From assembly GCF_020510585.1 (NCBI RefSeq), contig NZ_CP075190.1, forward strand, positions 3,718,001-3,782,000: DNA of 64,000 bases. The letters run 5' to 3'. Both the position numbers and the translations under genes were made by a program. Origin of the DNA: Ferribacterium limneticum (GTDB lineage: Bacteria > Pseudomonadota > Gammaproteobacteria > Burkholderiales > Rhodocyclaceae). The notes beneath the pieces are model-generated. The model ran no database searches, was not told where the DNA came from, and was given only the letters and a program-made list of their open reading frames with translations. This document shows, in pieces, positions 36,906 to 46,242 of this stretch (its first letter is position 1; the number at the start of each line of letters is the position of its first letter).

Positions 36906-38105
36906 ATGCAAATCGGCACCCCGCTCTCCCCTTCCGCCACCCGTGTCATGCTGCTCGGCGCCGGCGAACTCGGCAAGGAAGTGATCATCGCGCTGCAGCG
37001 CCTGGGCGTTGAAGTGATCGCCGTTGATCGCTACGAGAACGCGCCCGGCCATCAGGTCGCGCACCGCGCCCACGTCATTTCGATGACCGATGGCGCCGCG
37101 TTGCGCCAACTGGTCGAGCTGGAAAAGCCGCATCTGATCGTGCCGGAAATCGAGGCCATCGCCACCGACATGCTGGTCGACATTGAAGCAGCCGGGCTGG
37201 CCGAAGTGATCCCGACGGCGCGCGCCGCCAAGCTGACAATGAACCGCGAAGGCATCCGCCGGCTGGCCGCCGAGGAACTCGGCCTGCCGACCTCGCCCTA
37301 CAAGTTTGCCGATTCGCGGTCTGAACTGCAGGCCGCCATCGACGCTGGCATCGGCTACCCGTGCATCGTCAAACCGACCATGTCCTCATCCGGCAAGGGC
37401 CAGTCGCTGCTGCGCGGCCCGGACGACGTGCAGAAGGCCTGGGACTACGCGGCGAGTGGTGGCCGGGTCAATCAGGGCCGCGTCATCGTTGAAGGCTTCA
37501 TCGACTTCGATTACGAAATCACCCTGCTCACCGTCCGCGCCCGCAATGCGGCCGGCGAAGTGGTGACTCATTTCTGCGAGCCGATCGGTCACATCCAGGT
37601 CGCCGGCGATTACGTCGAATCGTGGCAACCGCAGGCCATGACGCCAGCGGCGCTGGCCCGCGCCCAGGAAATCGCCGCGGCAGTCACCGGCAACCTCGGC
37701 GGTCGCGGCCTGTTCGGCGTCGAACTGTTCGTCAAGGGCGACATGGTGTGGTTCTCGGAAGTCAGTCCGCGGCCGCACGATACCGGGCTGGTCACGCTAT
37801 GTTCGCAGCGTTTCTCGGAATTCGAACTGCACGCCCGCGCCATCCTCGGCCTGCCGGTCGATACCGCGCTGCGCGAACCCGGCGCTTCGGCCGTCATTTA
37901 CGGCGGCATGGACGAAAAGGGCATTGCCTTCACCGGGCTGGAAGAGGCGCTGACCGTGCCGCGCACCGACCTGCGCCTGTTCGGCAAGCCGGAAGCCTTC
38001 ACGAAACGGCGCATGGGTGTCGCCGTGGCCAATGCCGGGACGACCGACCAGGCACGGGCCAACGCCAAACTGGCGGCCAGCAAGGTGCGGCCGATCAAGG
38101 GCTGA
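36906..38105 (+). CDS. purT: Formate-dependent phosphoribosylglycinamide formyltransferase
   Basis: This 399-residue ATP-grasp enzyme has [37 protein letters not shown], a [12 protein letters not shown] loop and [15 protein letters not shown]. It formylates GAR in purine synthesis using formate and ATP, an alternative to folate-dependent PurN. The length fits the family (390-400). CGAGGAAACCCC lies before the start. It stands alone. Confidence 0.96.
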   Translation: MQIGTPLSPSATRVMLLGAGELGKEVIIALQRLGVEVIAVDRYENAPGHQVAHRAHVISMTDGAALRQLVELEKPHLIVPEIEAIATDMLVDIEAAGLAEVIPTARAAKLTMNREGIRRLAAEELGLPTSPYKFADSRSELQAAIDAGIGYPCIVKPTMSSSGKGQSLLRGPDDVQKAWDYAASGGRVNQGRVIVEGFIDFDYEITLLTVRARNAAGEVVTHFCEPIGHIQVAGDYVESWQPQAMTPAALARAQEIAAAVTGNLGGRGLFGVELFVKGDMVWFSEVSPRPHDTGLVTLCSQRFSEFELHARAILGLPVDTALREPGASAVIYGGMDEKGIAFTGLEEALTVPRTDLRLFGKPEAFTKRRMGVAVANAGTTDQARANAKLAASKVRPIKG

Positions 38106-38125
38106 AAAAAGGGGGCCACGACACA

Positions 38126-38162
38126 CTTCCACGGTCAACCGGAAATTTTGACCAAAATCAAA
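38126..38162 (-). repeat. Dispersed 40-bp repeat, copy 6
   Basis: Plus strand reads CTTCCACGGTCAACCGG, AAATTTTGACC, AAAATCA. It follows purT by 20 bases and is slightly diverged (TTGACC for TTGGCC). Confidence 0.8.
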
Positions 38163-38202
38163 AGGAATCCGTGAAGTAAGTCACACCCCCACAGTCGCAC
38201 TG

Positions 38203-38216
38203 TTGACACACGTCAA
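38203..38216 (+). promoter_or_regulatory. Candidate CRP/FNR-type operator upstream of bacteriohemerythrin
   Basis: TTGAC-ACAC-GTCAA is a perfect dyad with 4-base spacer, close to the FNR consensus TTGAT-N4-ATCAA. It is 60 bases upstream of the bacteriohemerythrin start. The exact regulator is inferred. Confidence 0.45.
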
Positions 38217-38242
38217 CTGAAACACCCCAAAAGTGCTATTTA

Positions 38243-38269
38243 CTCCTGACATTGCAAAAATGTCAGGAG
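38243..38269 (+). promoter_or_regulatory. Hairpin sequestering the ribosome-binding site of bacteriohemerythrin
   Basis: CTCCTGACATT pairs perfectly with AATGTCAGGAG across a GCAAA loop. The right arm contains the AGGAG Shine-Dalgarno (38265-38269), 7 bases before the ATG. An 11-bp stem over the ribosome site should restrain translation unless opened; it could instead be a DNA operator dyad. Confidence 0.7.
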
Positions 38270-38276
38270 AACAGCC

Positions 38277-38759
38277 ATGCCGATTATCTGGGATAAAAAG
38301 CTCGAAACCGGAATTGAAGTCATCGATGCCCAGCACCAGCGCATCGTCGAGTACATCAACGATCTCGAAATCGCCAAGATGAAACTCGACAAGAAGATGG
38401 TGAACGACATCATCGAGCAGTTGATCGACTACACGCAGTCGCATTTCGGCTTCGAGGAAGAAATGCTCGAAGAGGCCGGCTACAAGTTCCTCAAGCCGCA
38501 CAAGAAAGTCCACGAACTGTTCATTCGCCGTGTCACCGATATCACCATGCGCGCCGCCAAGGGCGAAGATATCGTCGATGAACTGCACTCGATGCTCTCG
38601 AAATGGCTGATCAACCATATTTCCAACGAGGATCGCGACTACGCCGATGCAGTCAAGCAGATGACCGGTATCGACCACGGTCCGGCTGCCGTGGCGACCA
38701 TCCAGAAGCAACCCAGCCCAGGTTTCCTGAGCGGACTGCTCGGCCGGTTTTTCCGCTGA
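38277..38759 (+). CDS. Bacteriohemerythrin
   Basis: This 160-residue protein has the di-iron ligand set of hemerythrins: His20, His56, Glu60, His75, His79, His114 and Asp119, in AQHQRIVEY, QSHFGFEEEM, KPHKKVHELF, and NHISNEDRDY. It binds O2 and may supply or sense oxygen in a microaerobic or denitrifying life style. A C-terminal 35-residue tail ends LLGRFFR. The 5' leader has a ribosome-site hairpin and a FNR-like dyad, so regulation at two levels is likely. Confidence 0.93.
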   Translation: MPIIWDKKLETGIEVIDAQHQRIVEYINDLEIAKMKLDKKMVNDIIEQLIDYTQSHFGFEEEMLEEAGYKFLKPHKKVHELFIRRVTDITMRAAKGEDIVDELHSMLSKWLINHISNEDRDYADAVKQMTGIDHGPAAVATIQKQPSPGFLSGLLGRFFR

Positions 38760-38772
38760 CAACAACTGAGAC

Positions 38773-38798
38773 GTCATTCCCGCGCCAGCGGGAGTGAC
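38773..38798. terminator. Hairpin between converging genes, possible bidirectional terminator or REP-like element
   Basis: GTCATTCCCGC and GCGGGAGTGAC form an 11-bp stem with one G-T pair and a GCCA loop. It lies between the converging hemerythrin and phoR genes. Its CATTCCCGC core is reminiscent of dispersed REP-like repeats in many proteobacteria. No long T-run follows. Confidence 0.55.
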
Positions 38799-38822
38799 GG
38801 ATTTCAGGCCGTCAGCGCTCGC

Positions 38823-40115
38823 CTAAACGCGGGCGATGCGGCCAGCCGAAAACTTCGCGGCAAAGCGGCTGCCGACACCCGGCGTACTCTTGATATCAAG
38901 CTGGGCCTGATGGCGATTCAGCGAGTGCTTGACGATGGCCAGTCCCAGGCCGGTGCCACCAGCATCGCGAGAACGGCCGCGGTCGACGCGGTAAAAACGT
39001 TCAGTAAGGCGCGGGATGTGTTTGGCGTCGATGCCGATCCCGGTGTCCTCGACGGCGAATTCCGCCCCCTGCGCCGTGGTTTTCCACTCGATGCGCACCT
39101 TGCCGCCGGCCGGCGTATAACGCACGGCATTGGCGACGAGGTTGCCGAAGGCACTGACCAGTTCCGGCTCCGAACCACGCAGGTCGCATAAGCCATCGGT
39201 TTCGGCCACGATGGTATGGCGGCCGCCTGACAGCGCCTCACCATCGCGGCGCAGCTTGTCGATAAGGTTGCCCATATCGACGACATCGTTGCTGGGCGGT
39301 GGCGCCGACTCGATGGACGACAGGGTCAGCAAATCCTGGACGATGGACTCCATGCGCGTCGATTGCTCGGCCATCATGTCGAGATAGCGATGCTGCTCAT
39401 CCCGATTGAGGTCGATTTCCTGCAGGGTTTCAAGGAATCCGGCGAGCACGGTGAGCGGCGTGCGCAGTTCATGCGAGACGTTGGCGACAAAATCGCGGCG
39501 CATCTGGTCGAGCCGGTCGGTCTGCGTAACATCCTTGATCTGCATGAGACGACGGTTACCGGCATAGGGAACGACGTGGATGGACAGGACGCGATCCGTC
39601 CCGCGCTCCGAACGCAGGGTCAGCGGCCGGTCGAAATCACCGGCTTCAAGGTAGGAGACAAACTCCGGCTGGCGCACCAGATTGACGATGGGCTGCCCAC
39701 GATCACTCAACGATACTAGGCCCAATTGCTCTTCGGCCGTGGTGTTGCAATAAACGATCTGCTGGTTCAGATCGAGGGCGACGACGCCGTCGGTAAGTGC
39801 CTGCAGCGCGGCGAAAAGACGCTCGATCTGGTCGTCGCGATCGGAAATCTGGGCGCGCAAGTCTTTTTCGTGCCGGTAAAGGCGGCCAAAAATGCCGTCC
39901 CAGGCCCCTTCGCCTTCAAGGCTGGCGTCGACTACCGGACGATGCGACCAGCGATCAAGCCGGGCAAAGTTGCGAAAATGGAAGATCATCTGCAAGCCGA
40001 GTCCGGCGCAGAAAACCAACCAGCCGGCCCAGTGCGCGACGAAATAGCCGACCGGAAAGGCAACGAGAATTGACATCAGGGCCAGCAGTACGGCCCGAAC
40101 CACTTGGGCTGACAC
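38823..40115 (-). CDS. phoR: Phosphate regulon sensor histidine kinase PhoR
   Basis: This 430-residue kinase has two N-terminal membrane helices (7-50), a PAS domain (about 100-190, ALTDGVVALDLNQQIVYCN), the phospho-acceptor His in FVANVSHELRTPLTVLAGF, and an HATPase domain (VANAVRYTPAGG, DTGIGI, GTGLGLAIVKHSL). It phosphorylates PhoB when phosphate is low, controlled by PstSCAB and PhoU. The short N-terminal membrane region without large periplasmic domain fits PhoR. It is 5 bases after phoB. Confidence 0.95.
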   Translation of the reverse strand: MSAQVVRAVLLALMSILVAFPVGYFVAHWAGWLVFCAGLGLQMIFHFRNFARLDRWSHRPVVDASLEGEGAWDGIFGRLYRHEKDLRAQISDRDDQIERLFAALQALTDGVVALDLNQQIVYCNTTAEEQLGLVSLSDRGQPIVNLVRQPEFVSYLEAGDFDRPLTLRSERGTDRVLSIHVVPYAGNRRLMQIKDVTQTDRLDQMRRDFVANVSHELRTPLTVLAGFLETLQEIDLNRDEQHRYLDMMAEQSTRMESIVQDLLTLSSIESAPPPSNDVVDMGNLIDKLRRDGEALSGGRHTIVAETDGLCDLRGSEPELVSAFGNLVANAVRYTPAGGKVRIEWKTTAQGAEFAVEDTGIGIDAKHIPRLTERFYRVDRGRSRDAGGTGLGLAIVKHSLNRHQAQLDIKSTPGVGSRFAAKFSAGRIARV

Positions 40116-40120
40116 GCCGT

Positions 40121-40807
40121 TCAGGCTCCCCGGAAGCGGTAGCCCGTACCGCGCACGGTTTCGACGCGTTCGTGGTTGCCGGAGCCTTCCAGCGCAGCGC
40201 GCAGGCGACGGATATGGACGTCAACCGTACGCTCTTCGATGAAGACGTGGTCGCCCCACACTTCGTCGAGCAACTGGGCGCGGGTATAGACACGCTCGGC
40301 GTGGGTCATGAAGAAGAAAAGCAGGCGGAACTCGGTCGGTCCCAGTTCGATCGGCTGGCCACCGGCCAGCACGCGATGGGTCGCCGGGTTTAATGCCAGG
40401 CTGCCGATCTCGACCGCTTCGCCGGCCAGATGCGGTGCCCGGCGGCGCAGCACGGCCCGCACGCGGGCGACCATTTCCTTGGGCGAGAAGGGCTTGGTGA
40501 TGTAGTCGTCAGCTCCGGCTTCGAGGCCCTGCACCTTGTCTTCTTCATGGACGCGGGCGGTGAGCATGATGATCGGCAATTCGCGGGTCCGTTCTTCGGC
40601 GCGGATTCTCTTGGCCAGCGCGACACCGGACTGGCCGGGCAGCATCCAGTCGAGAATGACCAGGTCGGGCAGCGCGGCGCGAATCGCCGACTCGGCCTCT
40701 TCGGCACTACCGGACCGAACGACGAGAAAGCCGGCGTGCTTGAGGTTGATCGTGACGAGTTCCTGGATCGCCGGCTCGTCTTCAACGACCAGAATCGTCG
40801 GTGTCAC
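40121..40807 (-). CDS. phoB: Phosphate regulon response regulator PhoB
   Basis: This 228-residue OmpR-family protein has a receiver domain with Asp53 (LVILDWMLPGQSG) and Lys in TKPFSPKEM, and a winged helix with EERTVDVHIRRLR, RGTGYRF at the end. It activates phosphate-starvation genes by binding Pho boxes, such as the candidate before pstS. It overlaps phoU by ATGA. Confidence 0.95.
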   Translation of the reverse strand: MTPTILVVEDEPAIQELVTINLKHAGFLVVRSGSAEEAESAIRAALPDLVILDWMLPGQSGVALAKRIRAEERTRELPIIMLTARVHEEDKVQGLEAGADDYITKPFSPKEMVARVRAVLRRRAPHLAGEAVEIGSLALNPATHRVLAGGQPIELGPTEFRLLFFFMTHAERVYTRAQLLDEVWGDHVFIEERTVDVHIRRLRAALEGSGNHERVETVRGTGYRFRGA

Positions 40808-41493
40808 AGCACCTTCTCCTTGGTGTGCCGGATGTCACGGCCTTCAACGATAAACACGACCTGCTCCGAGATATTTTTGGCGTGGTCGCCTATCCGTTCA
40901 ATGGCCCTGGCAATCGAGATAATCTCAATGGAAGTGGTGATGGTGCGCGGGTCTTCCATCATGTGCGTGATGAGCTGGCGGATGATCGACTTGAATTCGG
41001 CATCGACGTCGGTATCGGCCCGAATGACATTGGCCGCCTGCGGCGTGTCGAGGCGGGCAAAGGCGTCGAGCGCCTGGCGCACCATGGTCAGCGCCGCTTC
41101 AGCCAGATGCCGGACGCCAACACCGTATTGCCCCGGCAGGTGGCCGTTTTCGTAGATGCGGCGAACACCCTTGGCGATCTTCTTGGCTTCGTCGCCGGCC
41201 CGCTCAAGATCGGTGACGATCTTGCTGATGCCGAGGATCAGGCGCAGATCGGAAGCGGTCGGTTGGCGCTTGGCGATGATGTGGGCGCAATCGTCGTCGA
41301 TGGCCTTTTCGAGTTCATTGACCTTGCGGTCGGTTTCGACAATGGTCTTGACGCTGGCGATTTCGCCCGTGGAGTAAGCCTCGATGGCGGCGGAAACCTG
41401 GGTTTCGACCAGCCCACCCATCTGCAGCACATGGGTGCGCAGGCGGCTGAGTTCGTCGTCGAACTGGCTGGAAAGGTGTTGGCTTTCGTTCAT
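40804..41493 (-). CDS. phoU: Phosphate transport system regulatory protein PhoU
   Basis: This 229-residue all-helical protein has two PhoU repeats with the metal-binding E/DxxxD patterns (ERAGDEAKKIAKG, and ERIGDHAKNISEQVV). It links the Pst transporter to PhoR to switch off signalling at high phosphate. It sits between pstB and phoB, separated from pstB by 113 bases that form a long stem (41507-41607). Confidence 0.95.
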   Translation of the reverse strand: MNESQHLSSQFDDELSRLRTHVLQMGGLVETQVSAAIEAYSTGEIASVKTIVETDRKVNELEKAIDDDCAHIIAKRQPTASDLRLILGISKIVTDLERAGDEAKKIAKGVRRIYENGHLPGQYGVGVRHLAEAALTMVRQALDAFARLDTPQAANVIRADTDVDAEFKSIIRQLITHMMEDPRTITTSIEIISIARAIERIGDHAKNISEQVVFIVEGRDIRHTKEKVL

Positions 41494-41506
41494 TTCAATC
41501 TCCTTG

Positions 41507-41607
41507 ATTTCATGTGCCCGTGCGTCGTGACGCGAAGCCGCGCTGAAGACAGTGCTGAAGCACGGCGAGGCGGGGCGACAAAGTCACGGCGTGCGGGCGC
41601 ATGAAAT
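41507..41607 (+). repeat. 25-bp inverted repeat in the phoU-pstB gap
   Basis: The arms 41507-41531 (starting ATTTCATGTGCCCG) and 41583-41607 (ending GGGCGCATGAAAT) are complementary at all 25 positions if four G-U wobbles are allowed in plus-strand RNA. In the minus-strand transcript the same positions are A-C mismatches. The right arm touches the pstB stop. Confidence 0.75.
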
Positions 41608-42386
41608 TAGCCCATGCGGCCGGTGATGTAGTCTTCAGTACGCTTATCCTGCGGCTTGATGAAAATCTCGTCGGTCTTGCCGAACTCGATCAACTCGCCC
41701 AGGTACATGTAGGCCGTGTAGTCAGAGACGCGCGCGGCCTGCTGCATGTTGTGGGTAACGATGAGGATGGTGACGCGCTTCTTGAGTTCGTGCACCAGTT
41801 CCTCGATGGCACCGGTAGCGATCGGGTCAAGCGCCGAGGTAGGCTCGTCGAACAGAAGCAGTTCGGGATCGGTCGCCAGGGCGCGGGCGATGCACAGACG
41901 TTGCTGCTGGCCGCCGGAAAGGTTCGGCGCCATGTCCTGCAGACGATCCTTCACTTCGTCCCAGATTGCCGCGCCGCGCAGTGCCTGTTCGACCTTGTCG
42001 TCGAGGACGCGACGATTGTTCTCGCCACGCACACGCAGGCCGTAGGCGACGTTTTCGTAGATGGTCTTGGGGAAGGGGTTCGGTTTCTGGAACACCATGC
42101 CGACACGCATGCGGACTTCGATCGGATCGACTTCCGAAGAGAGCAGATTGGTGTTGTCCGGGAAGAAGCGGATCTCGCCTTCGTAGCGGTTGCCCGGGTA
42201 AAGGTCGTGCATGCGATTGAAGCTGCGCAGGTAGGTCGATTTGCCGCAACCGGAAGGACCGATCAGGGCGGTGACCTTCTTGTCGTAGATCGGCATGTTG
42301 ATGCCCTTGAGCGCCTTGGCCTCACCGTAGTAAAAGTTGAGGTTGCGAGCTTCGGCCTTGAGGGTCGGATTGTCGTGAATCTGCAT
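41607..42386 (-). CDS. pstB: Phosphate ABC transporter ATP-binding protein PstB
   Basis: I start at 42386, where GGAG lies 8 bases upstream; longer readings run into the repeat. The 259-residue protein has Walker A (GPSGCGKS), the PstB hallmark [23 protein letters not shown] and Walker [14 protein letters not shown], and the [18 protein letters not shown] switch region. It powers PstCA-mediated phosphate import. One dispersed repeat separates it from pstA. Confidence 0.97.
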   Translation of the reverse strand: MQIHDNPTLKAEARNLNFYYGEAKALKGINMPIYDKKVTALIGPSGCGKSTYLRSFNRMHDLYPGNRYEGEIRFFPDNTNLLSSEVDPIEVRMRVGMVFQKPNPFPKTIYENVAYGLRVRGENNRRVLDDKVEQALRGAAIWDEVKDRLQDMAPNLSGGQQQRLCIARALATDPELLLFDEPTSALDPIATGAIEELVHELKKRVTILIVTHNMQQAARVSDYTAYMYLGELIEFGKTDEIFIKPQDKRTEDYITGRMG

Positions 42387-42402
42387 CGGAGACTCCATTT
42401 CG

Positions 42403-42443
42403 GATTTCATTTTTGGGCGATTTTTCCGGTTGACCGTGGAATC
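42403..42443 (+). repeat. Dispersed 40-bp repeat, copy 7 (pstA-pstB gap)
   Basis: Reads GATTTCATTTTTGGGCG, T-run, CCGGTTGACCGTGGAATC with GATTTC/GGAATC-like inverted ends. It fills the gap between pstA stop (42442) and pstB start within the pst operon. Confidence 0.88.
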
Positions 42444-43380
42444 ACCACTTGATGTTCTTGCGCATTTTGTAGCGTAGATAAATCGCAATACCGTTCATGG
42501 TCAGGACCATGGCCATCAGCACAAAGCCGGCGGCGGCGGCATTGACTTCGAAGGCCGGATCCGGGCGCGAGGTCCAGTTGAAAATCTGGATCGGCATCAC
42601 GGTAAAGGGCGACATCACCCAGTCGAACAGGCCGGCATTCACGCCTGGGCTGATCTCGGTGAAGGGCACCGGCGGCAGGAAGGCGATGAAGGTCAGCGCG
42701 CCGATGGTGATGATCGGTGCCGTTTCGCCGATGGCGCGCGCCAGCCCGATGATGACGCCGGTCAGGATGCCGGGCATGGCGTAGGGGATGATGTGGTAGC
42801 GGCAGGTTTGCCAGCGCGTCGCACCGACCGCCATCGAGCCTTCGCGGATCATCGCCGGGATGGCGCGGATCGCTTCGCGGGTCGACACGATGATGATCGG
42901 CAGGATGAGCAGGGCCAGCGTCAGGCCGGCCGACAGGATGCTTTGCCCGAAGCCGAAGGTATAGACGAAGATGCCGAGGGCGAGCAGACCATAGACAATC
43001 GACGGCACCGCAGCCAGATTGGTGATGTTGATCTCAATGATCTCGGTGATCCAGTTGCGCTTGGCGTATTCCTCAAGATAGACGCCAGCCGCGACGCCAA
43101 TCGGCACGGCGGCCAGGGCGGTGACCAGCATGACCAGCAGCGAGCCGACCCAAGCGGACAGGATGCCGGCCTGCGTGGCGCGCCGCGAGGCGAAGTTGAG
43201 GAAGAAATCAAGGGTGAAACGCTCCGAGCCCTTGGCCACCATGTCGGACACCAGCAGCACGATGACGAGCAGCGCGACGGCCAGACAGAAGATGCCGAGC
43301 ACCTTGAAAATGGTGTCCTTGAGCTTGCCCTTGGCGATCAGGGCGCGGATTTGTTCAGTTGTCAGGGCAGTCGATGGCAT
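42442..43380 (-). CDS. pstA: Phosphate ABC transporter permease PstA
   Basis: This 312-residue protein has six hydrophobic helices and the binding-protein-dependent permease loop ([32 protein letters not shown]). I start at 43380 (TAATG overlap with pstC), not at the longer 43413 reading. It pairs with PstC in the membrane. Its stop lies at the edge of a dispersed repeat. Confidence 0.95.
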   Translation of the reverse strand: MPSTALTTEQIRALIAKGKLKDTIFKVLGIFCLAVALLVIVLLVSDMVAKGSERFTLDFFLNFASRRATQAGILSAWVGSLLVMLVTALAAVPIGVAAGVYLEEYAKRNWITEIIEINITNLAAVPSIVYGLLALGIFVYTFGFGQSILSAGLTLALLILPIIIVSTREAIRAIPAMIREGSMAVGATRWQTCRYHIIPYAMPGILTGVIIGLARAIGETAPIITIGALTFIAFLPPVPFTEISPGVNAGLFDWVMSPFTVMPIQIFNWTSRPDPAFEVNAAAAGFVLMAMVLTMNGIAIYLRYKMRKNIKW

Positions 43381-44327
43381 TAATAATTCTCCCGATAGCG
43401 GCGGCGCAACCACTGGCCGAGGATATTGAACATCAGGGTGATCAGGATCAGCGTCAGGCCGGCAGCGAAGATGGTCTGGTAACCGATCGAGCCGTGCGGC
43501 AGGTCGCCGAGGGCAACCTGGACGATGAAGGAAGTGATGGTCGCGGCCGGTTCCATCGGGTTCCAGGTCAGGTTCGGCTGCATGCCGGCGGCAACGGCGA
43601 GAATCATCGTTTCGCCGACAGCACGCGAAATGGCCAGGATGTAGGAAGCGGCCAGACCGGAGAAAGCGGCCGGCACGACAACGTGCAGCGCCGTATGCAG
43701 GCGGGTCGAACCCAGCGCATAGGAGCCTTCGCGCAGGCTCATCGGCACGGCACGCATGGCATCCTCGGACAGCGAGGCAATATAGGGCACGATCATGATG
43801 CCCATGACCAGACCGGCGGAAAGCAGCGAAAACCCGGGCAGCCCAGGCAGAAATTTCTGCAGCAGCGGGGTGACCATGAGCAGTGCGAAGTAGCCGAAAA
43901 CAATAGTCGGGATGCCGCCGAGCAGTTCGAGAATCGGCTTGGCAACTTCACGTACGTTGCCGTGGGCGAATTCGGACAGGTAGATGGCGATGATCGTCCC
44001 CATCGGAATGGCCACGACCAATGCGACAAGCGAGGAAACGAGGGTGCCCGAAATGAGCACCATGATGCCGAAGTGGGCATCATCGAAAAGCGGGGTCCAC
44101 TGGGTATCGGTCAGGAAGTCGACGATGCTGACATGCTGAAAGAACTGGACTGACTCGGAAACGAGCACATAAACGATGCCGATGGTGGTCAGCACGGAAA
44201 CGGCAGCAGCAGCGAAGAGCAAGGCTTCGATGACGCGCTCGCTGACGTGGCGCATGGCTTTGCGCGACAGGCGGTCGCTCACCATTGGCAGGTCGGAGGG
44301 GTTGTTGGCTGTCATAGCGTGATTCAC
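43380..44327 (-). CDS. pstC: Phosphate ABC transporter permease PstC
   Basis: This 315-residue protein has six helices and the permease loop (REGSYALGSTRLHTALHVVVP, SRAVGETMILAVAAGMQP). The start is probably GTG at 44327, since AAGGAA lies 8 bases upstream; the first ATG at 44315 is too far from it. It is coupled to pstA by one-base overlap and separated from pstS by two stable hairpins. Confidence 0.95.
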   Translation of the reverse strand: MNHAMTANNPSDLPMVSDRLSRKAMRHVSERVIEALLFAAAAVSVLTTIGIVYVLVSESVQFFQHVSIVDFLTDTQWTPLFDDAHFGIMVLISGTLVSSLVALVVAIPMGTIIAIYLSEFAHGNVREVAKPILELLGGIPTIVFGYFALLMVTPLLQKFLPGLPGFSLLSAGLVMGIMIVPYIASLSEDAMRAVPMSLREGSYALGSTRLHTALHVVVPAAFSGLAASYILAISRAVGETMILAVAAGMQPNLTWNPMEPAATITSFIVQVALGDLPHGSIGYQTIFAAGLTLILITLMFNILGQWLRRRYRENY

Positions 44328-44347
44328 TTGAAGATTCCTTTCGGAGT

Positions 44348-44371
44348 GAAGCCCGACCGCGGCCGGGCTTC
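44348..44371 (-). promoter_or_regulatory. Hairpin 2 between pstS and pstC
   Basis: GAAGCCCG and CGGGCTTC form an 8-bp stem around an 8-base GC-rich loop, in the pstS-pstC gap. With the neighbouring hairpin it may protect the pstS message or reduce read-through into pstC. Confidence 0.6.
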
Positions 44372-44375
44372 TGCG

Positions 44376-44399
44376 TCTGGCGGACCGAAGTCCGCCAGA
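44376..44399 (-). promoter_or_regulatory. Hairpin 1 between pstS and pstC (UUCG loop)
   Basis: On the transcript strand TCTGGCGGAC and GTCCGCCAGA form a perfect 10-bp stem capped by a TTCG tetraloop. It starts 8 bases after the pstS stop. There is no T-run, so attenuation or mRNA protection rather than termination is likely. Confidence 0.65.
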
Positions 44400-44406
44400 T
44401 CGGAGC

Positions 44407-45405
<999 letters not shown>

Positions 45406-45456
45406 TGGGTAACTCCTGCACAGGGTTGAATGGACAACACCGAGGAGATTACCCGC

Positions 45457-45492
45457 CGATTGTTACAGCCAGATGACGGGCTGTAACAATCG
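45457..45492 (-). promoter_or_regulatory. Putative PhoB-binding dyad before pstS
   Basis: CGATTGTTACAGCC and GGCTGTAACAATCG form a perfect 14-bp inverted repeat with an 8-base centre. On the transcript strand it also reads as GTTAC, GTCAT and GTAAC units at about 11-base spacing, as in Pho boxes. It is 51 bases upstream of the pstS start. Confidence 0.6.
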
Positions 45493-45511
45493 AAAAACCA
45501 TTACTTTTTGC

Positions 45512-46114
45512 CTACTTGGCCGGACGCCCGGTCTTGATGCGCTCGACGCGCCCCATCACCGCTTTCAGCTCGGCATCGTTCAACGCTGCCAGCAGCGCGA
45601 TGCCGCCACGCAGCAGTTCGCTTTTCTTGACGTCGCTACCGAGCCCGCTCAGACGCTTCTTGAGCACGCCGATCTGGGCGTACTCGCTGTCCGGCATGGC
45701 ATAGCTGTCGCGCACCAACTTTACTTTTTTGGCCTTGGCCGGCTTGGCGGCCTTCGCTGCCTCCTGCTTCATGACCTTGGGCTGATCGTATTTGATCGCC
45801 TGCGCCTTGACCAGGGCATCGGCCAAGACCTTCTGATGCTTGGCGACGGTTTCCTCGACCTGGGTCGGCTTGCGCACCACCTTGGGTTTGCTGGCGGCCG
45901 GCGCTGGTTTGGCCACAACTGGCGCCGGCTTTTCGGCGACAACCGGGGCTGGCTTTGGCACGGCAATCTTGGCGGCCGGCGCAACAACAGCCTCGGCAAC
46001 AACCACGGCAGGCTTCACCTCGGCCTTGGGCGCCGTGCGCGGCACCAGCTTCTTCGGCGGCTTTGGCATGGCAACAGGCTTGGCAGCCGGGGCTTTCTTG
46101 GTTTTTACACTCAT
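45512..46114 (-). CDS. Ala/Pro/Lys-rich protein with conserved-looking C-terminal domain
   Basis: This 200-residue protein is read from 46114 (GGGAG 6 bases before the ATG). Residues 1-130 are repetitive Lys-Pro-Ala sequence, likely disordered and basic, resembling histone H1-like tails. The C-terminal 65 residues (RDSYAMPDSEYAQIGVLKKR, KKSELLRGGIALL) look like a folded DNA-binding-type domain found in betaproteobacterial proteins of unknown role. A nucleoid-associated function is possible. It lies upstream of pstS in the same direction but behind the Pho-box dyad. Confidence 0.65.
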   Translation of the reverse strand: MSVKTKKAPAAKPVAMPKPPKKLVPRTAPKAEVKPAVVVAEAVVAPAAKIAVPKPAPVVAEKPAPVVAKPAPAASKPKVVRKPTQVEETVAKHQKVLADALVKAQAIKYDQPKVMKQEAAKAAKPAKAKKVKLVRDSYAMPDSEYAQIGVLKKRLSGLGSDVKKSELLRGGIALLAALNDAELKAVMGRVERIKTGRPAK

Positions 46115-46242
46115 CGAGCTCTCCCTAAAAAACAGTATGGCTAGTTTAGTCATTATGAAAGCACACCACCGTTAAGCTTTTATGACAGTTTTAGACCAAA
46201 TCGACGGGGTAAAATGCGCCCAAGCCACTTCAGGAGCACAGC

